Origin: Lactococcus ileimucosae | GTDB taxonomy: Bacteria; Bacillota; Bacilli; Lactobacillales; Streptococcaceae | Assembly: GCF_943193185.1 (NCBI RefSeq) | Contig: NZ_CALPDE010000002.1 | Coordinates: forward strand, 62,001-126,000 | Reading direction: 5' to 3' | Length of the DNA stretch: 64,000 nt | Shown here: positions 55,188-63,846 of the stretch, piece by piece | How positions within the stretch are numbered: position 1 is the first letter of the stretch | Layout: every line of letters begins with the position of its first letter | Position numbers and translations under genes: made by a program | The notes under the pieces: generated by a model | The model's input: the letters and a program-made list of their open reading frames with translations, nothing else | Told to the model about the DNA's origin: nothing | The model's database searches: none

Positions 55188-56609
55188 ATGACTCAAGCTA
55201 ACTTTGGCGTAGTCGGTATGGCCGTTATGGGGAAAAACCTAGCCCTCAATGTTGAATCACGTGGCTATACGGTTGCCCTATTTAATCGTACGACTGCAAA
55301 AACGGAAGAAGTTGTAGCTGAACATCCAGATAAAAATTTTGTTTTGACAAAAACAATCGAAGAATTTGTAGCTGCCATTGAAAAACCACGCCGTATCATG
55401 CTTATGGTACAAGCTGGTCCAGCAACTGATGCGACTATTCAAGCACTTTTACCACATTTGGATAAAGGCGACATCTTGATTGATGGCGGAAATACACATT
55501 TCCCAGATACAATGCGCCGTAATGCAGAGCTTGCAGACTCAGGTATTAACTTTATCGGCACAGGTGTTTCTGGCGGTGAAAAAGGTGCGCTTGAAGGGCC
55601 TTCAATCATGCCTGGTGGACAAAAAGAAGCCTATGATTTGATTGCACCAATTTTTGAACAAATCGCAGGTAAAGCACCTCAAGATGGCAAACCGTGTGTG
55701 GCTTATATGGGTCCTAATGGTGCAGGTCACTATGTAAAAATGGTCCACAATGGTATCGAGTATGGCGACATGCAACTCATCGCCGAATCTTACGACCTTT
55801 TGAAACGTGTACTCGGACTTGACAACGCTGAAATCCAAGCAATCTTTGAAGAATGGAACGAAGGCGAGTTGGACAGCTACCTTATCGAAATCACAAAAGA
55901 AGTCCTTAAACGCAAAGATGATCAAGGTACAAACGGTTATATCGTGGATAAAATCCTTGATAAAGCTGGAAATAAAGGTACAGGTAAATGGACATCACAA
56001 AGTGCTCTTGACTTGGGGGTACCATTGCCGTTGATTACAGAATCTGTCTTTGCCCGTTTCATCTCGACTTATAAAGACGAACGTGTGAAAGCAAGTAAGA
56101 TATTATCCGGTCCAGAAGCAAAATTCTCAGGCGATAAAGCTGAAGTTGTGGAAAAAATCCGTCAAGCGCTTTACTTCTCAAAAATCATGAGTTATGCACA
56201 AGGTTTTGCCCAACTTCGTCAAGCTTCAAAAGAGTATGATTGGGATCTCCCTTACGGTACAATCGCGCAAATCTGGCGTGCAGGTTGTATCATCCGTGCA
56301 GAGTTCTTGCAGAACATCACAGATGCTTTTGACAAGGACCCGAATCTTGAAAACCTCCTTTTGGATGAATATTTCATTGATATCACAAAACGCTATCAAG
56401 CAGCAGTACGCGAGGTTGTAAGTCTTGCTGTTCAATCAGGTATTCCAGTGCCAACATTTGCAAGTGCAATCAGCTACTATGACAGCTATCGTTCTGCAAA
56501 CTTGCCCGCAAACTTGATTCAGGCACAACGTGACTACTTCGGTGCGCATACATACGAACGTACGGACATGGATGGTGTCTTCCACTACGACTGGTATACA
56601 GAGGATTGA
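55188..56609 (+). CDS. gnd: 6-phosphogluconate dehydrogenase (decarboxylating)
   Basis: Oxidative pentose-phosphate enzyme producing ribulose 5-phosphate, CO2 and NADPH. 473 residues. The dinucleotide fold starts at [15 protein letters not shown] (about 7-21); the substrate signature is [21 protein letters not shown] (split: [10 protein letters not shown] then [11 protein letters not shown]), with the catalytic Lys in [16 protein letters not shown] precedes ATG 55188. The last 74 bases plus downstream sequence are duplicated 173 bp further on. Confidence 0.97.
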   Translation: MTQANFGVVGMAVMGKNLALNVESRGYTVALFNRTTAKTEEVVAEHPDKNFVLTKTIEEFVAAIEKPRRIMLMVQAGPATDATIQALLPHLDKGDILIDGGNTHFPDTMRRNAELADSGINFIGTGVSGGEKGALEGPSIMPGGQKEAYDLIAPIFEQIAGKAPQDGKPCVAYMGPNGAGHYVKMVHNGIEYGDMQLIAESYDLLKRVLGLDNAEIQAIFEEWNEGELDSYLIEITKEVLKRKDDQGTNGYIVDKILDKAGNKGTGKWTSQSALDLGVPLPLITESVFARFISTYKDERVKASKILSGPEAKFSGDKAEVVEKIRQALYFSKIMSYAQGFAQLRQASKEYDWDLPYGTIAQIWRAGCIIRAEFLQNITDAFDKDPNLENLLLDEYFIDITKRYQAAVREVVSLAVQSGIPVPTFASAISYYDSYRSANLPANLIQAQRDYFGAHTYERTDMDGVFHYDWYTED

Positions 56610-56824
56610 TTTGAAAGCACCTCGCCGAGCTTTCAAGCTCGGTCTTCGTTCGCTCTGCTCACTGCGCTGTCCACTTTTTCTAAGCGCTAAAGCGCAAAGA
56701 ATAGTGGCACTTCGGTGCGCATACATACGAACGTACGGACATGGATGGTGTCTTCCACTATGACTGGTATACAGAGGATTGATTTGAAAGCACCTCGCCG
56801 AGCTTGAAAGCTCGGTCTTCGTTC
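56536..56824 (+). repeat. 116-bp direct duplication of the gnd 3' end
   Basis: 56536-56651 (last 24 codons of gnd, stop and a hairpin) recurs at 56709-56824. The copies differ at one silent C/T and in the two-base loop of the hairpin CCGAGCTT-TC-AAGCTCGG, which is GA in the second copy, i.e. the loop is inverted. The second copy still encodes [20 protein letters not shown] out of context, a gene fossil. Confidence 0.93.
56671..56707. repeat. compound hairpin between the two gnd-end copies
   Basis: CCACT-TT-TTCT-AA-GCGC pairs with GCGC-AA-AGAA-T-AGTGG in matching segments, giving a regular hairpin just before the second copy. Confidence 0.7.
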
Positions 56825-56907
56825 TCTTATCTTATTATGAGAACAGAAAAATTAAAGAGAATGGGACAGAGGTAATCAGAGATTGATTTGAGTTAAGGAG
56901 CACAAAC

Positions 56908-56957
56908 AAAAAGTGCTTAACCCATGCATCATAATGCTGTGGTTAGGCACTTTTTTT
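56908..56957. terminator. bidirectional terminator between gnd and the manganese transporter genes
   Basis: AAAAAGTGCTTAACC pairs with GGTTAGGCACTTTTT across an 18-nt loop; T7 on one side, A-run on the other. It serves gnd (plus) and the mts operon (minus). Confidence 0.85.
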
Positions 56958-57022
56958 CATGTTTGGAACTTTCCTCAGTCGATTTTCACTTGTTCTTTCA
57001 ACAGGGAGAAATTGAGAAGCAT

Positions 57023-57955
57023 TCATTTCTTTCTATTCAATCCCTCATAGATGTGATTAATATTCCATTTGAGCATGTCATAGTAAGTGTCTCCCTCTTG
57101 CCCTTTATCGGCCAGAGAGTCTGTGAATATTTTCGAATAGATGTCCACCCCAGTTTGTCGTGAGACAGATTCCATTGTTTTAGGGGAAACGCTTGTTTCA
57201 ACAAAGAGTGCTTTTACATTTTTATCCTTCACGATGCTGTTTATACGTGTCATTTGTGAAGGTGTGCCTTGATTATCCGTATTGATTTCCCAGATGTACT
57301 CAGCAGTCAAGCCGTATCGTTGAGCAAAATATTTGAAAGCTCCCTCACTTGTAACCAGAATACGGTCATTTTTCGGAATACTGTCGATTTTCTTTTGTGC
57401 TTCAGTATCTAATTGCTGTAATTTCTCTGTATATGCTTTGAGATTTTTTTGATAGGTTGTTTTGTTTTGGGGGTCTTTCTTTGAAAGCTCTTTTTCAATG
57501 TTTTGAGCGTAGAGAATTCCATTTTGAATATTAAGCCACGCATGTGGGTCTTCTTCGCTTTCTTTCCCTTTTTCACTTAAGTGAATCGGTGACACTCCCT
57601 CACTCACCATGAAACTGGCCTCCTCTTTACGACTGTTTTTAATGAGCTTATCAAACCATCCTTTTCCAGTTTCCAGATTTAGACCATTGTAAAAGACAAG
57701 GTCAGCCTTTTCTACAGCTTGTGTATCATTGGGTTTAGGGTCGTAGAGATGTGGATCTGTTCCACGAGGAACCATGCTATAGACCTCAACGTGATCTTTT
57801 CCGATATTTTCAACAATATCAGCAATAATAGAGTAGGTTGTGACAACTTTCAATTTGTTTGAGGCAGCAGCTTCTTCTTTTGGGGAAGCACAGGCTGTAA
57901 TAAGGAGAAAGAGTGCGGCTAACACGGCAACAAGAGCAAGTCGCTTGAGTTTCAT
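57023..57955 (-). CDS. mtsA: manganese/iron ABC transporter substrate-binding lipoprotein (PsaA/MtsA family)
   Basis: Captures metal ions at the cell surface. 310 residues with lipobox ITAC (Cys22). Metal ligands align with PsaA: H69 (TDPHLYDP), H138 (DPHAWLN), E204 (TSEGAFKYF) and D279 (FTDSLADKG); Glu at the third position favours Mn/Fe over zinc, whose binders have His and a His-rich loop. Last gene of a three-gene operon, overlapping the permease by 4 nt. The mts names are by analogy. Confidence 0.9.
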   Translation of the reverse strand: MKLKRLALVAVLAALFLLITACASPKEEAAASNKLKVVTTYSIIADIVENIGKDHVEVYSMVPRGTDPHLYDPKPNDTQAVEKADLVFYNGLNLETGKGWFDKLIKNSRKEEASFMVSEGVSPIHLSEKGKESEEDPHAWLNIQNGILYAQNIEKELSKKDPQNKTTYQKNLKAYTEKLQQLDTEAQKKIDSIPKNDRILVTSEGAFKYFAQRYGLTAEYIWEINTDNQGTPSQMTRINSIVKDKNVKALFVETSVSPKTMESVSRQTGVDIYSKIFTDSLADKGQEGDTYYDMLKWNINHIYEGLNRKK

Positions 57956-58806
57956 AGTGATGTTCCTTTCTTAGTATAGTGGAGAAAACCGTTACGTGGA
58001 CTGAGGAAAAATGACAGGGCAAAAGCGAGAGCACCAACAATGACGATAGTGGCACTTGTGGGGAGGTCATAGTGAAAGCTCAAAATAACTCCAAGTATCC
58101 CAAAAAGGATACCCAAGATAGAGGACATGATAATCATGCGCGGAAGCGTGCTAACCCACAAATAAGCGGTAGAGGCTGGAATGATGAGCATGGCAACTAC
58201 AAGTACAATCCCAACTTGAGCTAAGGCGGAAATCGTGAAGAGAGTAAGGAGAATCATCAGAAGATAGTGATAAAAATTATTTTTTAGTCCGTAAGCTCTA
58301 GACATGACGGGATCAAAGGAGGTAATGAGTAATTCTTTGAAGAAAAGCTTGACGACAAGAACAACGATGAGCAATAATACAAAAGATTGTATGAGTTCGT
58401 GTGGTGTAACTGCGAGAATATTTCCAAAGAGAATATGATTAAGGTCAACACCACTTTCGGCTTTTGTGATTAATACAATGCCCAATGCAAAAAAACTACT
58501 TAGGATAATACCAATAGAGGCATCTGTTTTTAAATTGCTGTGCTTGATGATGAACTGAATCAGAACGGCTCCCAAGATGCCTGAAAGGGTTGCGCCAATC
58601 AAGATGTTAATGCCCAGCATATAAGAAAGAGCTACACCAGGTAAAACAGCATGAGAAAGCGCATCTCCCATCAGTGATAGACGGCGAAGGACAATGAAGC
58701 TTCCTAAAATTCCTGAAATAGTTCCTAACAGGATAGCAGCAATAAAAGCACTTAGCATTGTTACAGTCAGTCCTGTAAGGTCAGAAAGAGAAAATAGGAT
58801 ATCCAT
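57952..58806 (-). CDS. mtsC: manganese/iron ABC transporter permease
   Basis: ABC-3 family permease, 284 residues, eight or nine membrane segments. Family features: GSFIVLRRLSLMGDALSHAVLPG (as GSFIVLRRLS then LMGDALSHAVLPG, about 36-58) and the C-terminal SFHYDLPTSATIVIV. It forms the channel for metal delivered by the lipoprotein. Six nt after the ATPase gene. Confidence 0.92.
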   Translation of the reverse strand: MDILFSLSDLTGLTVTMLSAFIAAILLGTISGILGSFIVLRRLSLMGDALSHAVLPGVALSYMLGINILIGATLSGILGAVLIQFIIKHSNLKTDASIGIILSSFFALGIVLITKAESGVDLNHILFGNILAVTPHELIQSFVLLLIVVLVVKLFFKELLITSFDPVMSRAYGLKNNFYHYLLMILLTLFTISALAQVGIVLVVAMLIIPASTAYLWVSTLPRMIIMSSILGILFGILGVILSFHYDLPTSATIVIVGALAFALSFFLSPRNGFLHYTKKGTSL

Positions 58807-58812
58807 CGTGAT

Positions 58813-59547
58813 TTAGACCTCGCTTTCTTTGATGATGACGTTGCCCAAAGCTTCTCCATAAGCACTTTGGAGATTTTTGTTAGTAAAGCACTGAGGAATA
58901 TAATCTGCACAGACAAGTTTTTTGTTGAGAATAATCAGATAGTCGAAGTATTCTTTTACATTATGAAGGTTGTGGTGCACGATAAGGACTGACTTGCCTT
59001 CTTGTCTTAGTTCTTCAAGAATTTTAATGATGATTTTTTCACTAATCATGTCAATGCCAACAAAAGGCTCATCTAAAAAGTAGTAATCAGCCTCTTGGGC
59101 CAGAGCACGTGCAATAAAAACTCGTTGAAGCTGTCCGCCAGATAAGTCACTAAGTGGTCTGTCCTTAAACGCATCAAGCCCAAGTCTATGCAAAGCTTGA
59201 TGTGTCTTTTCTTTTTCTTTTTTCCGTGGTTTCTGAAACAACTTCAAATTCGGGTAGGTCCCTGTGAGAACGGTATCGAAAACCGTGATTGGAAAACTGA
59301 GATCAATTTCGCTACGTTGTGCAACGTAAGCAATTTTTCGCTTGAAATTTTTGATAGGTTGGTTATCAATAGTGGCGTTTCCTGTCTTGACAGGAACCAT
59401 CTCTAAGATACTTTTCATCAAAGTTGATTTTCCAGCCCCATTTGGACCAATAATTCCTGTACAGGTAGCTGCTGGAATATTTAGTGAGATGTTGTCCAAC
59501 GCTAAGTTTCCTTTATATTCAACAGATAAATTTGTAATCTTTAGCAT
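58813..59547 (-). CDS. mtsB: manganese/iron ABC transporter ATPase
   Basis: 244 residues. Walker A GPNGAGKSTL (about 35-44), Q-loop VAQRSEIDLSFP (typical of metal ABC transporters), signature LSGGQLQRV, Walker B YFLDEPFVGID, H-loop VHHNL. First gene of the operon; GAGG lies upstream. The usual MntR/ScaR operator was not recognised. Confidence 0.93.
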   Translation of the reverse strand: MLKITNLSVEYKGNLALDNISLNIPAATCTGIIGPNGAGKSTLMKSILEMVPVKTGNATIDNQPIKNFKRKIAYVAQRSEIDLSFPITVFDTVLTGTYPNLKLFQKPRKKEKEKTHQALHRLGLDAFKDRPLSDLSGGQLQRVFIARALAQEADYYFLDEPFVGIDMISEKIIIKILEELRQEGKSVLIVHHNLHNVKEYFDYLIILNKKLVCADYIPQCFTNKNLQSAYGEALGNVIIKESEV

Positions 59548-59795
59548 CTATTCCTCTTAATTTTTAAACGGTCACAGTGAGCGACTGCTGGCGCCCAAGA
59601 TACTTGGTATTGATAGCATTTCTTAAGTTTCGAAGAAATGGTCTGCTGAAAACAGCACGGACCAGTAATAAATTTTTTGAAGTCTCTTTTCTTCCTGCTC
59701 TGTAATTAGCGTTCAAGTCGAGAAACAGAGAATTAAAAAGTATCCATCGTAAGTGAATTAAACAATATTTTACAGGTTATACTAAAAAAAGTCAA
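59548..59795 (-). promoter_or_regulatory. promoter and about 210-nt structured leader of the mts operon
   Basis: On the minus strand: TTGACT (59795-59790), 17-nt spacer, TAAAAT (59772-59767), start near 59760. The leader holds two consecutive hairpins: GGTC..GCTG/CAGC.GACC (59640-59663) and ATTTCTT/AAGAAAT (59618-59639), plus a GGCGCC-containing segment nearer the gene. I do not recognise a known riboswitch. Confidence 0.55.
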
Positions 59796-59877
59796 ATGTT
59801 TTATAGGATAGGCTATAAAAAAACAAAGCAAAGAGATAAATACTTTCTCCGCTTTTCTCATCAAACACTCATTTCAT

Positions 59878-59906
59878 TTGACCTTTTTTTTTTTTTATAC
59901 TATAGA
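59878..59906 (+). promoter_or_regulatory. promoter with a T13 tract in its spacer
   Basis: TTGACC (59878-59883) is followed by 13 T (59884-59896). The next -10 candidates are TATACT (59896-59901; spacer 12) and TATAGA (59901-59906; spacer 17). Change in tract length would change promoter spacing, hence strength. Confidence 0.6.
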
Positions 59907-59919
59907 CTCAGAAAGTAAA

Positions 59920-59969
59920 CGTAACATTAGAAATGTATATGTAATGAAAATCCAAAAGTAAATGTTACG
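59920..59969 (+). promoter_or_regulatory. stem-loop before the ribosome site of paralogue 2
   Basis: CGTAACATT (59920-59928) pairs perfectly with AATGTTACG (59961-59969), enclosing 32 nt and ending 3 nt before AAAGGAGG. It could shape translation or be a protein site. Confidence 0.5.
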
Positions 59970-59984
59970 CCAAAGGAGGAGTTT

Positions 59985-61655
59985 ATGACACCAGAAAAGA
60001 AAAAACAGCGGCGGCTGCGCAACCTCGCACTCCTGTCGCTCTTGCTACTCGCAGTAGGCGGCACCTTCGCCTTCCAAGCCTTCAACCAACGGGCCATCAA
60101 TGATCGGTTGAATGAAGTGGACATCAATGTCGGTGGCCGTGTCCACGACTACTACAACCGTGACACCGAAAACAAGGACGTCTTCGTGGAAAACTACGGC
60201 GAACGACCAATCATGGCTCGGATACGCCTGTCCGAGTTCCTCGAAACCCGCCAGCGTGACGAAACGGACTTCACGCCCCTGGTCGCAGGGACCAGCCGTG
60301 ACGATGTAGAAAACTGGACCACATGGATTCCAAGCGCAGGCAATATCAATGACCGAGAAAATAGCAATGCCTCAAATGCCTTCGACCAGTATGCCAGCCT
60401 CATCTTCGGTTGGGAACGTTCCGGTCAAGATGCCCCATGGTATATGCCCACCTTCAACCACGACAACTTAGACCAGAGAACAGCAGCGGCAGGACATGCG
60501 CGGGACTGGATTGAAGGGAACGGTGCTACAGATGCGGTCACAGACGGTGCGACACATCCGGGAGACGGAATTGATGCTTACTGGTCAGCAAACGAAAACT
60601 TTGACAACAGTGGTCCAATCTGGCCGGGAGAAGAAGTGACCAACCAAACTGCCCAGAACTTACAACAAGACCGTGCGCCAATGACCATGAACCAGTGGAG
60701 CAACTTGCCTAACGAAGACAAGATAGGCAACTTCTGGGTGGTTGACCACAACACAGGATGGGCTTACTGGGCCAACAGACTGGACAGTGAGCAAGCCAGC
60801 TCTTACCTGCTTGATGCAGCGGAGATGACAGCTGCCATTGAGGACAAGGTTTTTAACGGCTTTTACTACTATGGGATTCATGTCGAGAGTGGCTTAGTAA
60901 GTCCTGACCAGCATGAGGAGTTCCTCAATGATGGGGAGCAACACCATCCGGAGTTAGAAGAGTTCCTCCGTGGTATCCAGAACGGGGTGATGTACGATGA
61001 CGGCCCGAACCCACTGCCTAACGAAGACAGTGCACCAGCAGCCTTTGACTTTTCGACCATGCGTCCGGGGCGTATCTTTACCATGGCAGGGGAGCAGTAC
61101 CGCTACCTTGAAAACATGGGTTCTGGGAATCATATGATTATCCGGAATGATGCGATACGAGATGTTCATTGGGCGAACCATAATGATATTCTCAATGATT
61201 GGTACACCAGCCTTGCATCAGAAGTTCAAGATATGGTTCAGCCAGTCTCTGATAGTTTTAATACAGGCAGTGTTGATCATGCTGAGCTTAATTTTGTCAG
61301 TTTAACTGCGGAAGATAATCGTGGGTGGCTGCCAGATAACCTCACAAACTTCCCAGATGTTGCGGCTGATGTTACGCAAGTTGATCCAAGTGGCAGTCCT
61401 CGGGCATTTTCACTTTCATTGGCAGATGTAACACGCTTATCTGGTCCAGGGCGAGCTTTTCCTAATTTTGCTACACGTTTAGTTTCAGGCTTTGGCTGGT
61501 GGCAGACGCGTACGCTAGGGACAACCACGAGTGCCCCTTGGGTGGTGACTCTTAGCCGAGTTGGGGACCGTGTATATGGCCTTAATGTTGGCCAGTTTGG
61601 TCCACTGCCGACTGGCGGCACTCGCCCTGCTCTCATCATCAACCAATCTAACTAA
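59985..61655 (+). CDS. SipW-dependent-type exported surface protein, paralogue 2
   Basis: 556 residues, strong ribosome site AAAGGAGG. Same architecture as the 50446 gene: signal/membrane segment (about 12-30), FAFQAFNQRAINDRLNE, the identical VHDYYNRDTENKDVFVENYG, PIMARIRLSEF, then a long soluble part, the shared block GRIFTMAGEQYRYLE, and a C-terminal tail with GWWQTRT...TGGTRPALII. The 5' half is clearly richer in G+C than all neighbours (runs such as GGCGGCACCTTCGCC), suggesting acquisition or different codon pressure. Function unknown; the tail (last about 100 residues) diverges most from paralogue 1, as expected of a ligand-facing part. Confidence 0.75.
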   Translation: MTPEKKKQRRLRNLALLSLLLLAVGGTFAFQAFNQRAINDRLNEVDINVGGRVHDYYNRDTENKDVFVENYGERPIMARIRLSEFLETRQRDETDFTPLVAGTSRDDVENWTTWIPSAGNINDRENSNASNAFDQYASLIFGWERSGQDAPWYMPTFNHDNLDQRTAAAGHARDWIEGNGATDAVTDGATHPGDGIDAYWSANENFDNSGPIWPGEEVTNQTAQNLQQDRAPMTMNQWSNLPNEDKIGNFWVVDHNTGWAYWANRLDSEQASSYLLDAAEMTAAIEDKVFNGFYYYGIHVESGLVSPDQHEEFLNDGEQHHPELEEFLRGIQNGVMYDDGPNPLPNEDSAPAAFDFSTMRPGRIFTMAGEQYRYLENMGSGNHMIIRNDAIRDVHWANHNDILNDWYTSLASEVQDMVQPVSDSFNTGSVDHAELNFVSLTAEDNRGWLPDNLTNFPDVAADVTQVDPSGSPRAFSLSLADVTRLSGPGRAFPNFATRLVSGFGWWQTRTLGTTTSAPWVVTLSRVGDRVYGLNVGQFGPLPTGGTRPALIINQSN

Positions 61656-61673
61656 AGAACAAAGCTACAAAAT

Positions 61674-61724
61674 AAAAATCACTCAAGCTTGCCTCCTTAA
61701 TAGGTCAAGCTAGAGTGATTTTTT
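61674..61724. terminator. terminator between paralogue 2 and pyrD
   Basis: AAAAATCACTC(A)AGCTTG pairs with CAAGCT(AG)AGTGATTTTTT; strong in the plus direction and usable in the other for pyrD. Confidence 0.8.
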
Positions 61725-61794
61725 AAGTTAAAGCTATTGATACAGCTGTCTTAACGTGCTGAACTTGACTAAGTTTTGTCATAGCTGCCAAGTT

Positions 61795-62727
61795 TCAGAG
61801 GCTTTTTAGTTTACCACGAAATTCATCAATGGACTGATAACCTTTTTCATCCATAATTTCCTGTAATTCTTTGCTAATTCGTGTGAAAATTCCGGGCCCT
61901 TCCTTGTGGAGAGCTGTTCCGACTTGGAGCATGGTTGCACCACAGAGTAGGTGTTCAAAGGCATCCTGCCCTGTTTCGATACCGCCAGTGCCGATGATTT
62001 GGATTTCTGGTTTAAGTCGTGTATAGAACGCGCGGACATTAGCCAGAGCAGTTGGTTTGATATATTGCCCGCCCAGACCACCAAAACCATTCTTAGGCTT
62101 GATGACAACAGCTTCCGCTTCAGAATCAATAAAGAGGGCGTTACCAATACTGTTGACAGAGTTGACATAGGTGAGAGGGAATTTGTTAAGAATGTCAGCC
62201 ATTTGGTCGAAATGCACCAAGTCAAAATAAGGGGGAAGCTTAACGCCAAGTGGTTTTTTAAAGAAGCTGAAAACTCTTTCTAGAAGGTCTTCTGTAGCCT
62301 GGAAGTCATAAGCCATCTGAGGCTTTCCCGGAACATTTGGACAGGAGAGATTAAGTTCAGTAATGCCTGAAAAAGCACTGTCTTGAATAATCTTTAGCAT
62401 CTCAATATTTTCCTCTTTGCTCATCCCTGCAATAGAGAAAAAGAGTGGTGTTTCTTGATGCTTTTGCTGTTCTAAAGCATAATCTAGATAGTAGTGGAAG
62501 CCCAAGTTAGGCAGTCCCATCGAGTTAATGCTTCCAAGGGCTAAGTCAACATAACGCGGCGATGGATTTCCCTCTCTTTTTTCTAGAGTTGAACTTTTTG
62601 TGATGTATGCACCTGCATCAGATTTTTTCAAGTCGTTCAACTCCTCGACAGTCATACAATGCACGCCAGAAGCATTCATAAAAGGATTGGAAAATTTAGC
62701 ATGGGCAAAAGTTGTTTCTTGTTTCAA
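61795..62727 (-). CDS. pyrDA: dihydroorotate dehydrogenase class 1A (fumarate-dependent)
   Basis: Cytosolic FMN enzyme oxidising dihydroorotate with fumarate as acceptor. 310 residues; very close to remembered L. lactis PyrDA throughout ([15 protein letters not shown]-like start, [30 protein letters not shown]). The catalytic Cys is C129 in NLSCPNVPG. Class 1A enzymes are typical of lactococci and some streptococci. Monocistronic, apart from other pyr genes. Confidence 0.96.
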   Translation of the reverse strand: MKQETTFAHAKFSNPFMNASGVHCMTVEELNDLKKSDAGAYITKSSTLEKREGNPSPRYVDLALGSINSMGLPNLGFHYYLDYALEQQKHQETPLFFSIAGMSKEENIEMLKIIQDSAFSGITELNLSCPNVPGKPQMAYDFQATEDLLERVFSFFKKPLGVKLPPYFDLVHFDQMADILNKFPLTYVNSVNSIGNALFIDSEAEAVVIKPKNGFGGLGGQYIKPTALANVRAFYTRLKPEIQIIGTGGIETGQDAFEHLLCGATMLQVGTALHKEGPGIFTRISKELQEIMDEKGYQSIDEFRGKLKSL

Positions 62728-62892
62728 ATCTCTAAAACCTCTTTCATAATTTTTACTATTCTATCATGATTAGCTGAGAAATTAAATGATTAAGTCTGAA
62801 TAGCTGCGAAAAAACTTATATCTTTTTGCTTTCCTACTAATATGTGTTACTATGTAGTTGTGTGAGTTATTACAGATTAGACAGAGGTAAAA

Positions 62893-63216
62893 ATGGAAAA
62901 GAACACGGAGATGTTAAAAGGCGTTTTAGAAGGGTGTGTATTACAGATTATTAGCCAGAGGGAGACTTATGGTTATGAGATTACCCAGAAATTAAAAGAA
63001 CACGGCTTTGCCGATGTGGTTGAAGGGACAGTCTATACCATAACTTCTAGACTTGAACGTCAAAAACTGTTAGAAACAGAAAAGAAAGTTTCAGAAAAGG
63101 GACCAGCACGGAAGTTCTTTAGGCTCAATGAGGCAGGAAAACAAGAGCTGGCTGCTTTTTGGACGAGGTGGGATTTTCTTTCAGAAAAACTTGCGGAAAT
63201 AAGGAGGGACAGATGA
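62893..63216 (+). CDS. PadR-family transcriptional regulator
   Basis: 107 residues: a winged helix with the PadR hallmarks CVLQIISQRETYGYEITQKL (about 17-36), EGTVYTITSRLERQKLL, and RKFFRLNEAGKQEL, plus a short C-terminal helix. It likely represses its own operon. It overlaps the next gene by ATGA. Two DUF1048 genes follow, a standard arrangement in Firmicutes. Confidence 0.9.
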   Translation: MEKNTEMLKGVLEGCVLQIISQRETYGYEITQKLKEHGFADVVEGTVYTITSRLERQKLLETEKKVSEKGPARKFFRLNEAGKQELAAFWTRWDFLSEKLAEIRRDR

Positions 63217-63572
63217 ATTTTTGGGAAAGAATAACAGGGAGAGATATGACACTTGCTCGAGCTGACTTTGAAAAGCGGGTGTCGTATTTGCCAGAGAGCT
63301 ATCAGATGATATGGGCAGAGCTAGATCCAGAAATTCAAAGATACAGTGATTTAACTGGGAGAAATCTTATCCCAATCATGTCGAGTTTGCTGGATTTCTT
63401 TGAAGAAACAGCATCTGACTATGCAGATGTTTCAGCTGTGATTGGTGAAGATAAGGAGGCTTTTGTTGCAGAACTCTTTGACCAACGTAAGCCAATCTCT
63501 TACCAGTCCTACCGTGACAAATGCCGTGAACAGCTGAACCGTAACGTATTCAGAAAGCTAGGGAGGGACTAA
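63213..63572 (+). CDS. DUF1048-family protein
   Basis: 119 residues from ATG 63213 (AAGGAGGGAC upstream); the open frame from 63159 overlaps padR and is not used. A small all-helical protein of the DUF1048 family (MNFWERITGRDMTLARADFE; YQMIWAELDPEIQRYSD). Function unknown. Translationally coupled to the PadR gene. Confidence 0.85.
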   Translation: MNFWERITGRDMTLARADFEKRVSYLPESYQMIWAELDPEIQRYSDLTGRNLIPIMSSLLDFFEETASDYADVSAVIGEDKEAFVAELFDQRKPISYQSYRDKCREQLNRNVFRKLGRD

Positions 63573-63573
63573 G

Positions 63574-63846
63574 ATGAATTTTCAGGAAATAAGAGATGGA
63601 AAAAAGGAATGGCGTGTCTTACAAGCGGCTGTAAAAACTTTGCCAAAAGACTATAATATCGTCTATCGAGAAATCCAAAAATATTTTTTCAAAATTGGTG
63701 TTACAGATACTCAAGTTTTTCGTGAACTGCTGGAGATCTTTGAAGATGGAGCAAAGAGAGAGATAGACGTTTTGCAAGTGACGGGAAAGGATATTGCTGC
63801 CTTCAGTGACAGTTTACTCAGACAGGATGACCTTTGTGAAAAATAA
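63574..63846 (+). CDS. second DUF1048-family protein
   Basis: 90 residues, paralogous to the preceding gene (RVLQAAVKTLPKDYNIVYRE; FEDGAKREIDVLQVTGKDIA). One nt after its stop, GGGAGG upstream. In related operons such pairs accompany PadR regulators and sometimes ABC transporters; none is seen before the window ends, and 63847-64000 shows no clear gene. Confidence 0.83.
   Translation: MNFQEIRDGKKEWRVLQAAVKTLPKDYNIVYREIQKYFFKIGVTDTQVFRELLEIFEDGAKREIDVLQVTGKDIAAFSDSLLRQDDLCEK

Noticed and set aside
59548-59760. T-box or known manganese riboswitch in the mts leader
   Set aside because: No T-box sequence and no match to the yybP-ykoY core that I can see; only generic hairpins are supported.
50446-61655. 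Diversity-generating retroelement acting on the variable tails of the two surface proteins
   Set aside because: No reverse transcriptase, template repeat or accessory gene is present in the window.
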